Source of the DNA: Mytilus trossulus
Taxonomy: Eukaryota; Mollusca; Bivalvia; Mytilida; Mytilidae
NCBI RefSeq assembly: GCF_036588685.1
Contig: NC_086382.1
Location: 2,951,001-3,015,000, forward strand
Direction of reading: 5' to 3'
Length of the DNA: 64,000 bases
The notes under the pieces were generated by a model that worked only from the letters and a program-made list of their open reading frames with translations, was not told the DNA's origin and searched no databases. A program made the position numbers and the translations under genes. The stretch's first letter is position 1, and every line of letters starts with the position of its first letter. Shown in pieces: positions 23,084 to 35,210 of this stretch.

Positions 23084-23204
23084 TGGCAAAATCTGTATCA
23101 CATGCTGTATCACCACTCGACCAGGATCATTCCTCGGGACCTTTGACCCTCCGGAGTGATATTGGTTTCTCGTGGTGATACAGCATGCGATACGGATTTT
23201 GCCA
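23084..23204. mobile_element. 121-bp hairpin MITE
   Basis: TGGCAAAATCTGTATCACAT, then GCTGTATCACCAC at the left, is repeated inverted at the right, ending GGATTTTGCCA. Arms are about 33 bases around a short core. Fragments of CCCGTATCGCATA sequence also lie at 22612-22675. Confidence 0.75.
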
Positions 23205-24538
23205 TGTATTATTCTATATATAATGAAAACATTTTCAACAAATATTGTAAAATGAAAACTTTATATATTGTCCTGAACATGTAATGATGAATTCCGAGTG
23301 ATTCTAGTAAAAGCAAATGCTCATCTGATAAACTTTGCATCATTTCATTATGGATTAAAACATCTTTGAAAAGTAGAGAAACAGATTGTTTCAAGATTTT
23401 TGATCTTGGACTTAAATATATTCTATGATCATATCTTTTCAACACAAGATCATTTGGAACATTTCTATGTTATATTTGTTATTCTCATGGGATTTTGTCT
23501 GATGCTTGGTCCGTTTCTGTGTGTGTTACATTTTAATAGTGTTGTGTCGTTCTTCTCCTCTTATATTTAGTACGTTTCCCTCGGTTTTAGTTTGTTACCC
23601 CGATTTAGTTTTTTGTCCATGGATTTATGAGTTTTGAACAGCGGTTATACTACTGTTGCCTTTATCTATGTTTCCTTGAAAACGATTGTCCACATCCGAA
23701 TCATTTTCTTATTATTTCAGCTATAAAAGTAAGATGGAATGGTTGTTTGGTTAAATCATGTCTTTGAACTTCAGTGTCTTGTCTTAAAAATAATTTACAC
23801 CAAAATGTTGTTAACTAAGGTAAAATTGCTGAAAGACCCTCTCCTAAATTTTAAAAATCTGTCATTTAACATTAATCTTATCCTTTATTTGTAATATTGT
23901 TTGGAGATATAACCTAAATCAAAATGCCCATGACACATCCAAGGAGAATTATATTGGTATAATGAACTTGAATGCAGTTGGATGCTTTTGATACATGTAT
24001 TCTATGATTTTTATAGCTACACATGTAAGAATAAGAATTTTAAGAATAAGAATAAAAATATCGTATAAATTGGTTTAATTCCTAACTCCATGTTTTCACA
24101 TCGTGACTCCACTCAAAAACTCCATAACTCCAACACTCCACTCCACTCCACCTTTTAGGTCATGCCACAATATTTACGACAGAGTTATCGGTCCTTAATA
24201 TCACTGATATAGTTGGGTATAATGTTCCAAGCATTAACCATTTAACCGAGTATGTGAAAAACTATCACAAGGTTCAGTTGGAGACGAGTTCTTTCTTTTT
24301 AAGGGTCAAAATAATAAAATAGCTGACCTCCGTAAAAGGTTTATTCTACAGTATTATGTAAACAGTCTATGTGAAACTAAAATGTGTGATGTGCTTAATC
24401 TATGTCATACAGACTAACTTACAAAGTTGTCTTTACCTATAGAATATTTATTCCATTATTTTTAAGCGGGTCTCCTTTTTCATTTTTATCTCCTATGGTT
24501 CCACCTTTCTCATTGTTAATAATAGATAACACTCACTC

Positions 24539-25592
24539 ATGTATATGTTCCGGACCATATGAGTATTTGGACCATACGCGTATGGTCATGACCGTATGCG
24601 TATACTCATATGGTCCGACCATACGCGTATGGTCCGACCGTACGCATATGGTCGGACCATATGAGTATAATACTCGTTTGTTTATTAACGGGCCGGACCA
24701 TATGAGTATTTGGACCATATAGGTATATATATTTTTTTCAAATTACATTATAAACGTTTCAATAATACAAAAACTTTATCTAAAAAAACAGTGATGGTTT
24801 AAAACATGACAATTTTTTAAATTTTATAATCCAAAAAACTACGTAAAAATTTAATATTGATAACATAGTTAGTTTTCATCGCTAGTTACATTCGTGCATA
24901 TAGGTTTGGATGACATTCACTTCCAGACGGTATCATAGCTTTTTTGCATTTGCAAGAAATTTGTGCACGATCTTTTTCATTTACACATTTTGTTTGCGAG
25001 TTAAAAACAAGCCTTTTTTACAGCTGCGTTCAGTGATACCGAGGTCTTTGGCAATTCTGATGTCTACGGTGTTTTTAAGAAGCTCTAGATTTCAAATATC
25101 GTAAAATCACTGTAATACACCATCTTCACAACACAACTTAAATAAACCAATAGTATGCTACTTTCCAGTGACTTCTTATGTAACAGTTCATTAAGAAATT
25201 TTTGGAATTTAATTTTTTAGTCGACATATTGCCAATTACTCGTAATAACTAATCGGTAATGACCATCGGTATAAAATGTGTTTACTTTAAATTTGACAAT
25301 TAAATTATTAAGTAAAATAACTATGTGAAACTTCTTATTTTTATTTAGCTTATCTTTTTATTATAATATAATGATAGAATTACCTATATGATAGCGTATT
25401 TTGAATGAACGGTCATACCATATGAAGAGTTTAGAAGTATTAAAAGTAAACTGTAACAGAGTGTTAATTACCCCGACCATACGCGTATGGTCCGACCATA
25501 CGCGTATGGTCGGACCATATGAGTATATACCCATATGGTCATGACCATACGCGTATGGTCCAAATACTCATATGGTCCGGAACATATACATG
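24539..25592. mobile_element. Element with ends made of ACGCGT palindromes
   Basis: Left CATGTATATGTTCCGGACCA and its inverse at the right define arms of nearly 60 bases. Each arm cluster holds the 16-base palindrome ACCATACGCGTATGGT (five perfect copies in total) alternating with GGACCATATGAGTAT. The core is about 700 bp. The short open frames over the clusters are consequences of the repeats. Confidence 0.7.
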
Positions 25593-26347
25593 GTATATTG
25601 TTTTTACTATGCTTTTGTTGCACTCTTTTATGTCTATTTCTTTTTTGAAATAAAATAGCATTTCTCTTTTAATGGGTAAGCTTGTACATCTACTAAGTAT
25701 TTCTTTCAAGACCATAATCTCATTTATTCATAGTTTCACCTCTTTCAAAAGTAACATAAAAAAGAGGGAGGTAAGATTCTTTGAAAAGGATGCTACTGTA
25801 TTGTCCAATTTAGTTAGATATGTCTACATACTAATGAGAAATTGTATCTACTGTTAATTCAAAAATTATTGGGTGATATTTAGGAATGCGAATACTGCGA
25901 CTGGGTTAGGATCGCAAAGCCCTCTCATTCTCACATCCAATACATGTATCCTTGTGCAGGTTTTCTTGAAATCGCAATGATAAATATCGATTTTTGGACA
26001 ATTCTTTATAAAATCGCATAATAAATACACGCAATAATTTCGGAATTTACAGTATTCGAGTTTACAAGAAGTGATCGAGTATTTACAAGAGTGAAATCTG
26101 GTACACTTTTAAATTCATTTATTCAACTTTAGTCATTGTTGGAAATTCGTTTATGAGACACCTGGACGACACATTTTATAGAACGAAAACATATTTATAG
26201 GTCAATATATTTATTCAACAATCGACCCTTACATAATTATGTCAAGCTCTCATAATAACAAAATACATAACTACATGATACTAGAACAATAAAAAAAAAT
26301 GATGCGAGTACTGACTTTAGACATTTGCATGAATATGACATGGTTAA

Positions 26348-26929
26348 GGTTCATGTGGACCCTATGGCTAAAATGGCCGTATTTTCACCTCAAATTTTTC
26401 TCTGAATACAGGCAAACCTGTGAATCTGGAAAAGTTTTAAGGCATAGCATGCGCTAGATAAATAGAATTCAAATGCATTGTATGATTTAGAAAATTCGTA
26501 ACTTAACTGGATTTTGCCATACACTTTTTTTCGTCTCTGCAGAAGATGATAAAATTAACAAACAGTTGAGTTTACCTTGATATGGTCCACTCAGGTACAC
26601 AGTTTAAATAACAAATTATTGTCAGGTATCTATTGTCCATCTAATGTCCATGTCAATTAAAAATGCTCACTTTAATGTTTACCTGTGGGGAAGTTCTCAA
26701 ACCTGTTTCCCAACTTAGTTTATTTTGGCACCTTCTGGAGGAATGAAAAAAAGTGCACGGCAAAATCCTGGTAAGTTTTTATTTTTCTTAAACATAAAAC
26801 ATACTTAAAATTCATTTATCTAGGGCATGCTATGCCTGAATTTTTTTACAGATGCCCAGGTTTGTCTGTACTCAGAGTAAATTTTGAGGTGAAAATACGG
26901 CCATTTTAGCCATAGGGTCCACATGAACC
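26348..26929. mobile_element. 582-bp TIR element flanked by TTAA
   Basis: Arms of about 100 bases start GGTTCATGTGGACCCTATGG and are repeated inverted at the right end. TTAA borders both sides (26344-26347, 26930-26933), as for piggyBac-type insertion. No coding capacity. Confidence 0.75.
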
Positions 26930-27479
26930 TTAAATCATTTAAATTTTTAATATTTTATTTTATTTTACTATCTTGCTATCTTAACCCTCCGCGTTAGAGT
27001 CTCGATATGAAGACTTATAAAAAGGGTTAGACAGTGATAAGTGAACCTTGGAATGAGAGGTCAGAGAGCGGAAGTACGGGCGGAAAGAATAAATAAGGGG
27101 AAGAAAGTTGCGGAAGGGGATAGAAGGGGGAAGTGGGGGATAGAAGAGAAGGCAAAAAACAATAAATTGTATATTTGAAAAGTTTCTTTGACCATGTTCG
27201 TCTGGAAGTAAGGAAGAGGGAATAAGGAATCAGGAAACCCTGTCCATCCCATTGTGAAATGACTTTTATTAAATTCTATATTCAAAGTATAATAATCAAT
27301 GAAATCTCAAGAACAAACCAAAAATTGCCACAATAGCGTTTCAATGAATGCTGACACGCTAAATGAAAATGTTAAAATTTTATATAACTGTTTATTGGAA
27401 CCACTTACGCTTTCTACCAACAGGCATGTAAAGATAGTCGTAGACGTATTTAGCTCAACTTTTCAGAATTCATATCTTT

Positions 27480-27556
27480 GAATGCGTCACTGATGAGTCT
27501 TTTGTAGACGAAACGCGCGTCTGGCGCAAATACTAAATTTCAATCCTGGTATTTAA
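27480..27556 (+). repeat. 361-bp unit fragment
   Basis: The segment GATGAGTCTTTTGTAGACGA followed by AACGCGCGTCTGG and AATCCTGGTATTT matches one edge of the 361-bp unit. Similar small pieces are at 42825-42915, 58115-58200 and 61875-61965. Confidence 0.6.
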
Positions 27557-27744
27557 TATGAGTTTATCTACAACTTTAGTTTTGAATTGAAATAACAATT
27601 ATCTTGACTCAAGTGCCACGGATGAATATTGTGTGAATGAAAAAAGTGTCTGGTGTAACAAATTACAAGCATTGTATCTTTGATGAATTATTCTAACATA
27701 TTTCATTATCTTTAAAAACTTATTACATATTTAACACAACTTAC

Positions 27745-27895
27745 CTGTACAGTTCGTGATATTAATATTGTTGAGAAAAATCGTTCCACCTAAAATTGGG
27801 GATTCACCTCTACAGTTCGGGAATTCCCCTGTACAGTTCGTGATATTATTATTGTTGAGAAAAATCGTTCACCCTAAAATTGGTGATTCACTTGT
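27745..27895 (+). repeat. About 80-bp tandem duplication
   Basis: GTACAGTTCGTGATATTA, then TTGTTGAGAAAAATCGTTC and CCTAAAATTGG, occurs twice in a row. Confidence 0.8.
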
Positions 27896-28599
27896 TTAAA
27901 AGCATAAAATAAACTGTAAGCAATCGGTTCCAAATTTAGCGTGAGGTTAATCCCAAACATTATACTAAAAATATACTAAAATTAATTCTATTTTTAAAAC
28001 CTTGTAAGATAGAGCAGTTTCAGAGTTTTAGTTGTTCAAATATGGTGTAAACTGATAAATTCAAAATCATGCAGTGTGTTATTTTCCAATGTTTTTAGGA
28101 TTTTGATGGTTTTAACAAAATGTTTTCAAGTGTTTTACGGGTATGTACGAAGATTATATTTTATAGTTGATTTCCTATCATCAATAAGAGCAGCAGATAT
28201 AAAATTCATCATAATTTGGTTTCTCTGTCATGGGATCTTTTTTCGATTTGACAACAAAGATTCGGTTACTTCCTATTTGAATAATCATAGTCTTGGTCCA
28301 TCCGAAACGGTCGCCATCTTTCTACATATATCATTGTTTAACGACCGATGTAAGAAATGTTAAAGATACGACAACGCACTAGTTACCAAATTTTGGTCTG
28401 AAACGGTTATTTTGTTCTTAAAGCCTCGGCCACGGATGCATAACGGACACACACTGGATATGCAACGTACGAGAAACGGACACGTACCGGACAGAACGGA
28501 TGCCGAACGTACATCCAACGGACGAGTAACGCATAAAACGGACACCTAATGGAAGCGTACCGGATAAAACGGATAAACAAGATATACTGAAAAATCAAA

Positions 28600-29542
28600 T
28601 AGTCCAGTCAAACTAAGATTTAACCTCAAACTAATTGCAACAAAAAATGTTTTAGTTCTAATCTATAGCATTATAGCATTATGCCCTTTATATACACAGA
28701 AAAAAGTCCCATAAAATCTAACTTTAGGAAAACTCAAAATCAGCATTTTTAATTTCCTATTGAAATTAACATAGGAAGGGGAGATAACTCTTGCAAAAAT
28801 GAGTCTTTGATTGTTTTTCTTGAGATTTATGTAAAGTAGGATACTTTGATGGGGTTATTCGTTTGTTTTTGACTAAATTATATATCTTCTGCTCATGAAA
28901 TGTACAAAATCGAAATGTTATGAGTAGTTTTATTTTTTTTAGTGCATTTTTCATTAAAGAAATTGCAAATTTGAAGCTATTAACCATTTTGAAAAAAATA
29001 TTGTGAAAATCTGGTATTGTTTATATATGTATATAAATTTTTTTTAGCAACTAACTTAACTTAAGAAACTTTAAACCACAAAAAAAAGAATACATACTTA
29101 ATTGTTTTTATTGAAATTGAGGTTCTTTACCTTGACATGTTGAAAAATTCAATAAATGGTCAACTAATGAATTACGAAATCTAGATTATGGCTTGATAAA
29201 ATATATGAAAACACCTTTAGAGTTGTTTTCTATACTCTAACATGTCTGAAGACCGGTAAAAAATCAAGAAATCAATACATTCTGATGAATAAAAGCGGTA
29301 AAGTTATAATTTTGTAACAATTTTTATTGATATTTCTGCCTTTTTTTACAAGAGTTATCTCCCTTTTCAATGCAAATCTCCATAAGAATTTTAAATGGGG
29401 ATTTTTTAAGGTATATTTTATGGAACTTTTTTCTGTGCACATTTTGGGTATAATGTTAAAGATTAAAACATAAAAAATGTTCTGTTGCAATTACTTTCGG
29501 GTTAAGGTAAAATTTATCCTAGCTTGTCTGGACTAAAAGGCG
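28600..29542. mobile_element. TAGTCCAG TIR element, about 940 bp
   Basis: TAGTCCAGTCAAACTAAG at the left and its inverse, CTTGTCTGGACTA, at the right. Arms are about 190 bases and include GTTATCTCCCTTTTCAATGC. A single arm of the same family is at 14745-15005. Confidence 0.65.
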
Positions 29543-29899
29543 ACAATAATAATACATGCAAATCGCATCAATATTCAAAAAGTTTCTGTGTAACTGGTTT
29601 TGGTTTGTTCTTCAAAATTCCGCCAAAGGGTAGTGTCTGGCACGAATAAGAACTGCTTGATTGTGAAGACGTGCCTATACTCGAAGATCGATTAGTAATA
29701 CTAGTAATAAGAATTCATGAACCTTAAGAAATCTGACAAATCTGACATACCAATAATAGGCATTGCTAACGCGAAATTTTGAATTGGCATTTATCCGTTT
29801 AAGATCCGTTCATCATCCGTTTTATCCGCTATTATACATCCGGTAGAAGTCTGTTTCTCATCCGTTCAACATCCGTTTTATTCGTTAAACGTCCGGTAG

Positions 29900-30632
29900 A
29901 ATAGTTATCAAAGGTACCAGGATTATAATTTAGTACGCCAGACGCACGTTTCGTCTACATAAGACTCATCAGTGACGCTCATATCAAAATATTTAAAAAG
30001 CGAAACTAGTACAAAGTTGAAGAGCATTGAGGATCAAACATTCCAAAAAAGTTGAGCAAAATACGGCTAAGGTAATATATGCCTGGAATAAGAAAATCCT
30101 TAGTTTTTCGAAAAATTCAAAGTTTTGTAAACAGGAAATTTGTAAAAATGACCACATTATCGATATTCATGTCAACACCGAAGTGTTGACTACTGGGCTG
30201 CTGGTGATACCCTCGGGGACGAAACGTCCACCAGCAGTGGCATCGACCCAGTGGTGTAAAAAGTTATCAAAGGTACCAGGATTATAATTTAGTACGCCAG
30301 ACGCGCGTTTCGTCTACATAAGACTCATCAGTGACGCTCATATCAAAATATTTAAAAAGCCAAAACTAGTACAAAGTTGAAGAGCATTGAGGATCAAACA
30401 TTCCAAAAAAGTTGAGCCAAATACGGCTTAGGTAATCTATGCCTTGAATAATAAATCCTTAGTTTTTCGAAAAATTCAAAGTTTTGTAAACAGAAAATTT
30501 ATAAAAATTACCACATTATCGATATTCATGTCAACACCGAAGTGTTGACTTCTGGGCTGGTGATACCCTCGGGGACGAAACGTCCACCAGCAGTGGCATC
30601 GATCCAGTGGTGTAAATAGTTATCAAAGGTGA
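29900..30632 (+). repeat. 361-bp unit in tandem (two copies)
   Basis: The block starting AGTTATCAAAGGTACCAGG occurs at 29902 and again at 30263 with near-identical sequence between. It contains the typical segment TTTCGTCTACATAAGACTCA. Nested inside the 28.4-31.1 kb ACGGAC element. Confidence 0.8.
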
Positions 30633-30659
30633 ATTTATCTTCCAGACCTCCAACGGATG

Positions 30660-30835
30660 TATAACACACGGTTTTACACTAGTAATTTTGGGGCCCTTTA
30701 TAGCTTGTTGTTCGGTGTGAGCCAAGGCTCCGTGTTGAAGGCCATACTTTAACCTATAATGGTTTAATTTTTAAATTGTTATTTGGATGGAGAGTTGTCT
30801 CATTGGCACTCACACCACATCTTCCTATATCTATA
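30660..30835 (-). repeat. AAGATGTGG repeat fragment
   Basis: The reverse complement carries AGGAAGATGTGGTGTGAGTG, CTCTCCATCCAAATAAC and GCTATAAAGGGCCCC. It directly follows the tandem 361-bp units. Confidence 0.65.
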
Positions 30836-31752
30836 TAACGGACACGTTATGGATACAAAACGGAAACGAAACGGACGAGTACCGTACAAAAAGGACGCCT
30901 AATGGACGTTCAACGGAAATTTTATCCGTTGGACGTCCGTTCAAAGTTTTGAACATGCTCAAAATTTTCCACCGGACAGAACGGACGTCGACGGATAAAA
31001 CGTACGCGTAACTGACATGCAACGGATATGGACGGACGTATAACGGATAAGAACGGACGTTTAACGGACATGTACGGATTGAAAAAAAAAATTATCCGTT
31101 AGTCGTCCGTTCGAGCTATCCGGGAAGGTGTGACCGAGGCTTAACATTATCTGAAAATATGAACTATAAATTATTTAGTCATATTCAGACTTCCAGTCAA
31201 TTTTCAAATTAATCGAAAGTGGTAAATTTATTCAAGACAATTTGCTGCAGTCAAATCAGTTCATTTCAGTAGCAGTTAAACAATTCAATATTATTTGGTA
31301 TGTACACGTAAATAGCAACTACTGAACAGTGTGAACATAGACTTAACAGATTTTAACTTACTGCAAGCAAATAGGCTACACAGTACTGAATGTACTGCAG
31401 TGGATTAGTCTGAAAATTAACTGAAAAATTAAAATTGAATAATTAATTAACTGTAAAATTGGCATGTACTATAACTTTCCCCCAAGAACTAAAAAGTAAA
31501 ACTATGTTAACATTGTAAAATATAAATAAAATTATAAGATATTTACAAAAACTTTTTCTTTGTTTTTTTATAGTATTTACGATGATGAAAAGGACTAACG
31601 AATAGTGAAAAGTACCTTTTTTTCTCATATAAACCGATTGAGCAAGTGCAAAAACAGACGATTAAATTAACTTCTTTAAGGTTGATTTGGTACAATGGTA
31701 TTTCTTCTATATTTGTATCATATTCTGTGGTTTTTAAAACATCACAAAACAG

Positions 31753-32409
31753 GATCATTTGTTAAGAATGCACTGAAATCATGGGCTGCCATTAAGAATG
31801 TCGAACAATTAAGATGTCAGTGGTGCAGCGATCAAGGTCCAGCAGTCAGGTATTGTAAAAATTGCGTTAAACTGCTTGACCGCCAGTGCGAACTTTTTCA
31901 CGAAAAGATCCCTCCGTATCAACTACACACAACTTTCGATATTACTACAGAAGGTCTTGATTTTCAAATTTCGAATTTTGCTCCAGGAATGTTTTGCGAA
32001 CATCATCGGCATAAGCTGCTTGACCATTATTGCTCCAGTTCCGGTATTTTATTATGCGAAGAATGTAAAGAAAACGGTGACTTTAATGTGGACGAAATAG
32101 AACATTTTTTTTCATTGCAAGACTCGATTTATGACACAAAGAAATTGATTCAGGAAATACTTCATACACATCGTAACTTTCCGGAAAGTTCAGAGATGAT
32201 AACAATGTTAAAGTGGATTGACGTTTCTTTGGGACTTATTCCTGAGTTCGATGATTTCGCTGCAGTACCACTTTCACCGGATATACGAAGAGTATTGGAA
32301 CAAGAAATATCATCCTCGAATCAAGTTTTCATCAGGTGTAGCGAAGTAAGAGATAAAATGGAAGGCTTACAAATAGAAATGCGTAGAAAATTTTTGTCCA
32401 ATACCAGAG
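31753..32409 (+). CDS. Tandem B-box (TRIM-like) protein, main exon
   Basis: Acceptor CACAAAACAG at 31743-31752 and donor ACCAGAG|GTAAAA at 32409/32410 enclose 218 open codons, phase 1 to 1. The first B-box has CQWC, CKNC, then a Cys and ELFH with H-x8-H. The second has C-x2-H, then C, then CEEC, with a single following His instead of the usual HxxH. About 100 mainly helical residues follow (KKLIQEILHTH... VRDKMEGLQIEM), suitable for oligomerisation. Without splicing the frame continues only to a stop at 32421-32423. The upstream exons, including any RING finger, were not found. B-box proteins of this kind are often innate-immune regulators or ubiquitin-ligase relatives; no catalytic domain is visible here. 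Confidence 0.65.
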
Positions 32410-34418
32410 GTAAAAAAGGGTAAAAAATTACTGCGTTAAAGGAAGTATAGAATAACTAATATAGAAACACAATTTTTTTACAATTGACCTTATTTCCATG
32501 ACTAAATAGTAATTAGTTGTTAAGAGAATAATAAAATAAAAATGCACTAATGCAGTGTACATGCAGTCATCTAAGAGAAATTACCATAAAAAATAACCTG
32601 TTTCGCAACGAAAATAAGCTAATAGAGTTATGTAAAAATATTTTGACCCAAATTTTAATTCTGATAATTGAAAAGTAATTATTATATAACATACAAAACA
32701 AAATAACCAGCAAAAAAGAGTTTTCCTCAATTTTGATTTTTTTGTGGGGTGAAGGAACCGATAGGAACTCATTGAATATTGAATTTGAGAAACATATTAA
32801 TTCAATTTTATCTGAAGTTGACAATTCATTTCAAAACTCTTTACCGTTATTGCATCTGATGAAATGACAGTGAAATATGATACGCATAATGTGTATACGC
32901 ACTTTTAACTGACCTCTTAGCACAAACTTACAACTTCTCGTCTAATCAAATTCCTTGAATTTGTCTCATAAGTTTCATAGAAAATACTTTTTCCGTGTAC
33001 TGAGTATTTATGCGTATTGACCACAGGGGTAAGATTTTATTGTATTGTAATCAAGTTATTAAAAACATAACGTGCTACTGGCTATTCTGGAATGAAATTC
33101 TGTGTCCAAAATTAAAATTAAATATTCATTATAAGTTTTCACATTGATTTTTAAATATCCTGCTATTTAAATCTTTGTTTTAAAAAATATATATATATTT
33201 GACTGTTGCAACCTTTTATCATTTGAATAAAGAATTCCAAATATGGTCCTTAATACCTTGATTAGAATACAACGCTATCTTATAATTGTGGTCATTTATC
33301 ATCCATGCAATTAATTTGTACACAAAAGAGCATGTACTTTGACAACTTGTGAAGGGAAATTAAAGCCAATTGATGGTGATATTTTAAAACTTTCTTACGG
33401 AACTTGACGCCTTCATTGTAAATTAAAACACTGAAGAAAATATGCCACTTATATCTACATTCTGAGAAAGCTTTTTAGTCTTTGAAATACAAATAAAAAA
33501 AACAATAATTAATCATCTGTTGGTAGTTGCTATTCCTTTCCGAAAGAATATCTATTGGAACATAGATACATGTACATGCATTTATATTTTTCAAAGTTAT
33601 TATAGCTTTAGTTTTACTATGAAATTGAAAGAAAAAAATTAAATACAATTAAATCTTTCACTGCAATTGATTTGTAATTGTATGTCTGTTTTGGGCATTT
33701 TGTTGTCATCTTTTAAAATACCATGTAATGAGACTCACCTGTAGTGAGACACCGCTTTTGATCAATATACATACTTAGTTTCCTATTACATCAGTAGCCT
33801 TCATTTTTTTCATTCTGGAATGAAGGGCCTTTTAAAATTACATAATTTTAATGAGAAATTGACAAATAAACCTCTATTTTACTCATTTATGTTTATATGC
33901 TACATGTATAAACTCATGATGTGATATCTATGATACTAGTCACTTGTGATACAAGTATTCAACCAAACTATGATGAACTATCAATTGACCAATTAAATTA
34001 TTACGTGAGTTGTTAATATGTGCTTAATTGGATAGTCTATGAAAGAGTGTATATAAATTTCATATATATAAAAAGTATTTACGTTTTCATATACTAGCCA
34101 TTCCATATAAAGCCAGGCTTAATTTATAGAAATCGGACAAGATTAATTCATTTTGTCACTAGAAGGTTTGAATACATTTTGAATTGATCAGCCAATACTT
34201 GGTCATGTTTGATGAATATGTTCAACACCGCTATCTTGCTTCGGTCTTTTATTGTCTCTTTGATATGACCAAGTATTGTCTAAGCCATTATTGGTGCTTA
34301 TTGTTTTTAACTACTCATGAATCGTCTTTATCAAACAAAGTTTTAACAAATTGTATTGAAATTACTAGTTGCATGCGTTCTAAGATGGATAACTCTAAAG
34401 TATCTGGTATATTCTTAG
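32410..34418 (+). other. Intron of the tandem B-box gene
   Basis: AT-rich, no recognised repeat of the main families, no convincing exon. Confidence 0.45.
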
Positions 34419-34486
34419 ATGCAAATGAACAACAGGCAAATGATTTCAGTCATCACCCAACGGAGCTGTTACATAGTATTCAAGAT
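34419..34486 (+). CDS. Tandem B-box gene, small penultimate exon
   Basis: 68 bases between acceptor GTATATTCTTAG and donor CAAGAT|GTAAGC. Its phase (1 to 0) is exactly what the main B-box exon and the terminal exon need. It encodes ANEQQANDFSHHPTELLHSIQD, a polar segment. The longer open frame around it (34184-34678) is probably intron read-through. Confidence 0.5.
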
Positions 34487-35090
34487 GTAAGCAGAATCAG
34501 ATACTATACTAATATAAACATTTTATTTAGAATATTTGTTATCATAAGAAAATTGTTCTCTTTCTTATACACTTCAAATTGTATGATTGAATTTATAAAC
34601 AATTTTAAATCATTTGACTTTTTTGCTATAAATCACCTTTTCAAATTATCTGAAGCCGTGACGATACTTTATCCATGAAATCACAAGTGTTAATATTGAT
34701 TTATCACAAATAAATTAAAAAATATCTCGATCATGTGTTGTGTATTGTATAGTCATAACTAGAAGCATTACAAATACATAAACAAATTCTGTATATTGAA
34801 CTATTATTTTTAAATGAAAATATTCCCGTGTATTGTTAATTTTGTGTCGATTTATAGTCATACTAATGCAAAATGCAGAAATTTAAGCGACAATGTTTGT
34901 TTGTTAATTGCAACTTTACGGTCAAATATTACATTACATTGAATTACGAAAGTACAAAAAAACTGCAATGGTTAGTTGAGCGATCTGGTTATGAGCGGCA
35001 ATTAAAACTTAGGATGCGTTTTTCCTCAAATGCATCAAATATTCGTTAAACTTACTATTTAGCACATTTTTTGTATTATTCCTTTTTTAG

Positions 35091-35210
35091 GGTGCAAACA
35101 TCACTGACAGCCATACCAATAACGAAAGCACAGCAAATGTTCATGTTTTACAAGAAGCAGATCAAAGCCAGATCAACACAAACAGTTTTGAGGACTTACA
35201 TCCATTTTAA
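35091..35210 (+). CDS. Tandem B-box gene, terminal exon
   Basis: Acceptor CCTTTTTTAG, phase 0, 39 codons to TAA at 35208-35210. The peptide is acidic and Asn/Ser/Thr-rich and ends SFEDLHPF. It reads as a disordered tail. An AATAAA lies at 35583-35588 and could serve polyadenylation. Confidence 0.5.
   Translation, partial: GANITDSHTNNESTANVHVLQEADQSQINTNSFEDLHPF

Larger units (their letters stand above)
20642..24166. mobile_element. 3.5-kb TIR element with 9-bp target duplication (Mutator-like)
   Basis: The ends are GGCATGTACTAAAAGGTGGA and, inverted, GGCATGACCTAAAAGGTGGA, each continuing into a GGAGT-rich minisatellite. ACAATATTT flanks both ends exactly (20633-20641 and 24167-24175). Nine-base duplications are typical of Mutator-like elements. 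No transposase frame was recognised. It contains a 435-bp tandem duplication and a nested 121-bp hairpin element. Confidence 0.7.
25593..27744. other. Intergenic; nothing gene-like apart from the TTAA element and a repeat fragment
   Basis: Short open frames (for example 27299-27481) run into the 361-bp-unit fragment and lack splice context. A small pair of splice-like sites around 25732-25769 is not supported by neighbours. Confidence 0.4.
28422..31140. mobile_element. ACGGAC-rich 2.7-kb TIR element with nested insertions
   Basis: Left end AGCCTCGGCCACGG, right end GGTGTGACCGAGGC, with TTAA at both borders. About 150 bases of AACGGACG/ACGGATA-type repeats follow the left end; matching arrays lie at 29790-29900 and 30838-31110. 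The TAGTCCAG element, the tandem 361-bp units and an AAGATGTGG fragment are nested inside. Confidence 0.6.

Noticed and set aside
24402-24722. 106-codon frame with repeated GPYEY
   Set aside because: Produced by the palindromic ACGCGT clusters; the reverse strand gives a near-identical peptide.
27299-27481. 60-codon frame with normal-looking composition
   Set aside because: Its end runs into a 361-bp-unit fragment and no splice partners were found.
34184-34678. Full 164-codon frame as one gene
   Set aside because: Only the internal 34419-34486 part is bounded by good splice sites in the phase required; the rest is T-rich intron-like.
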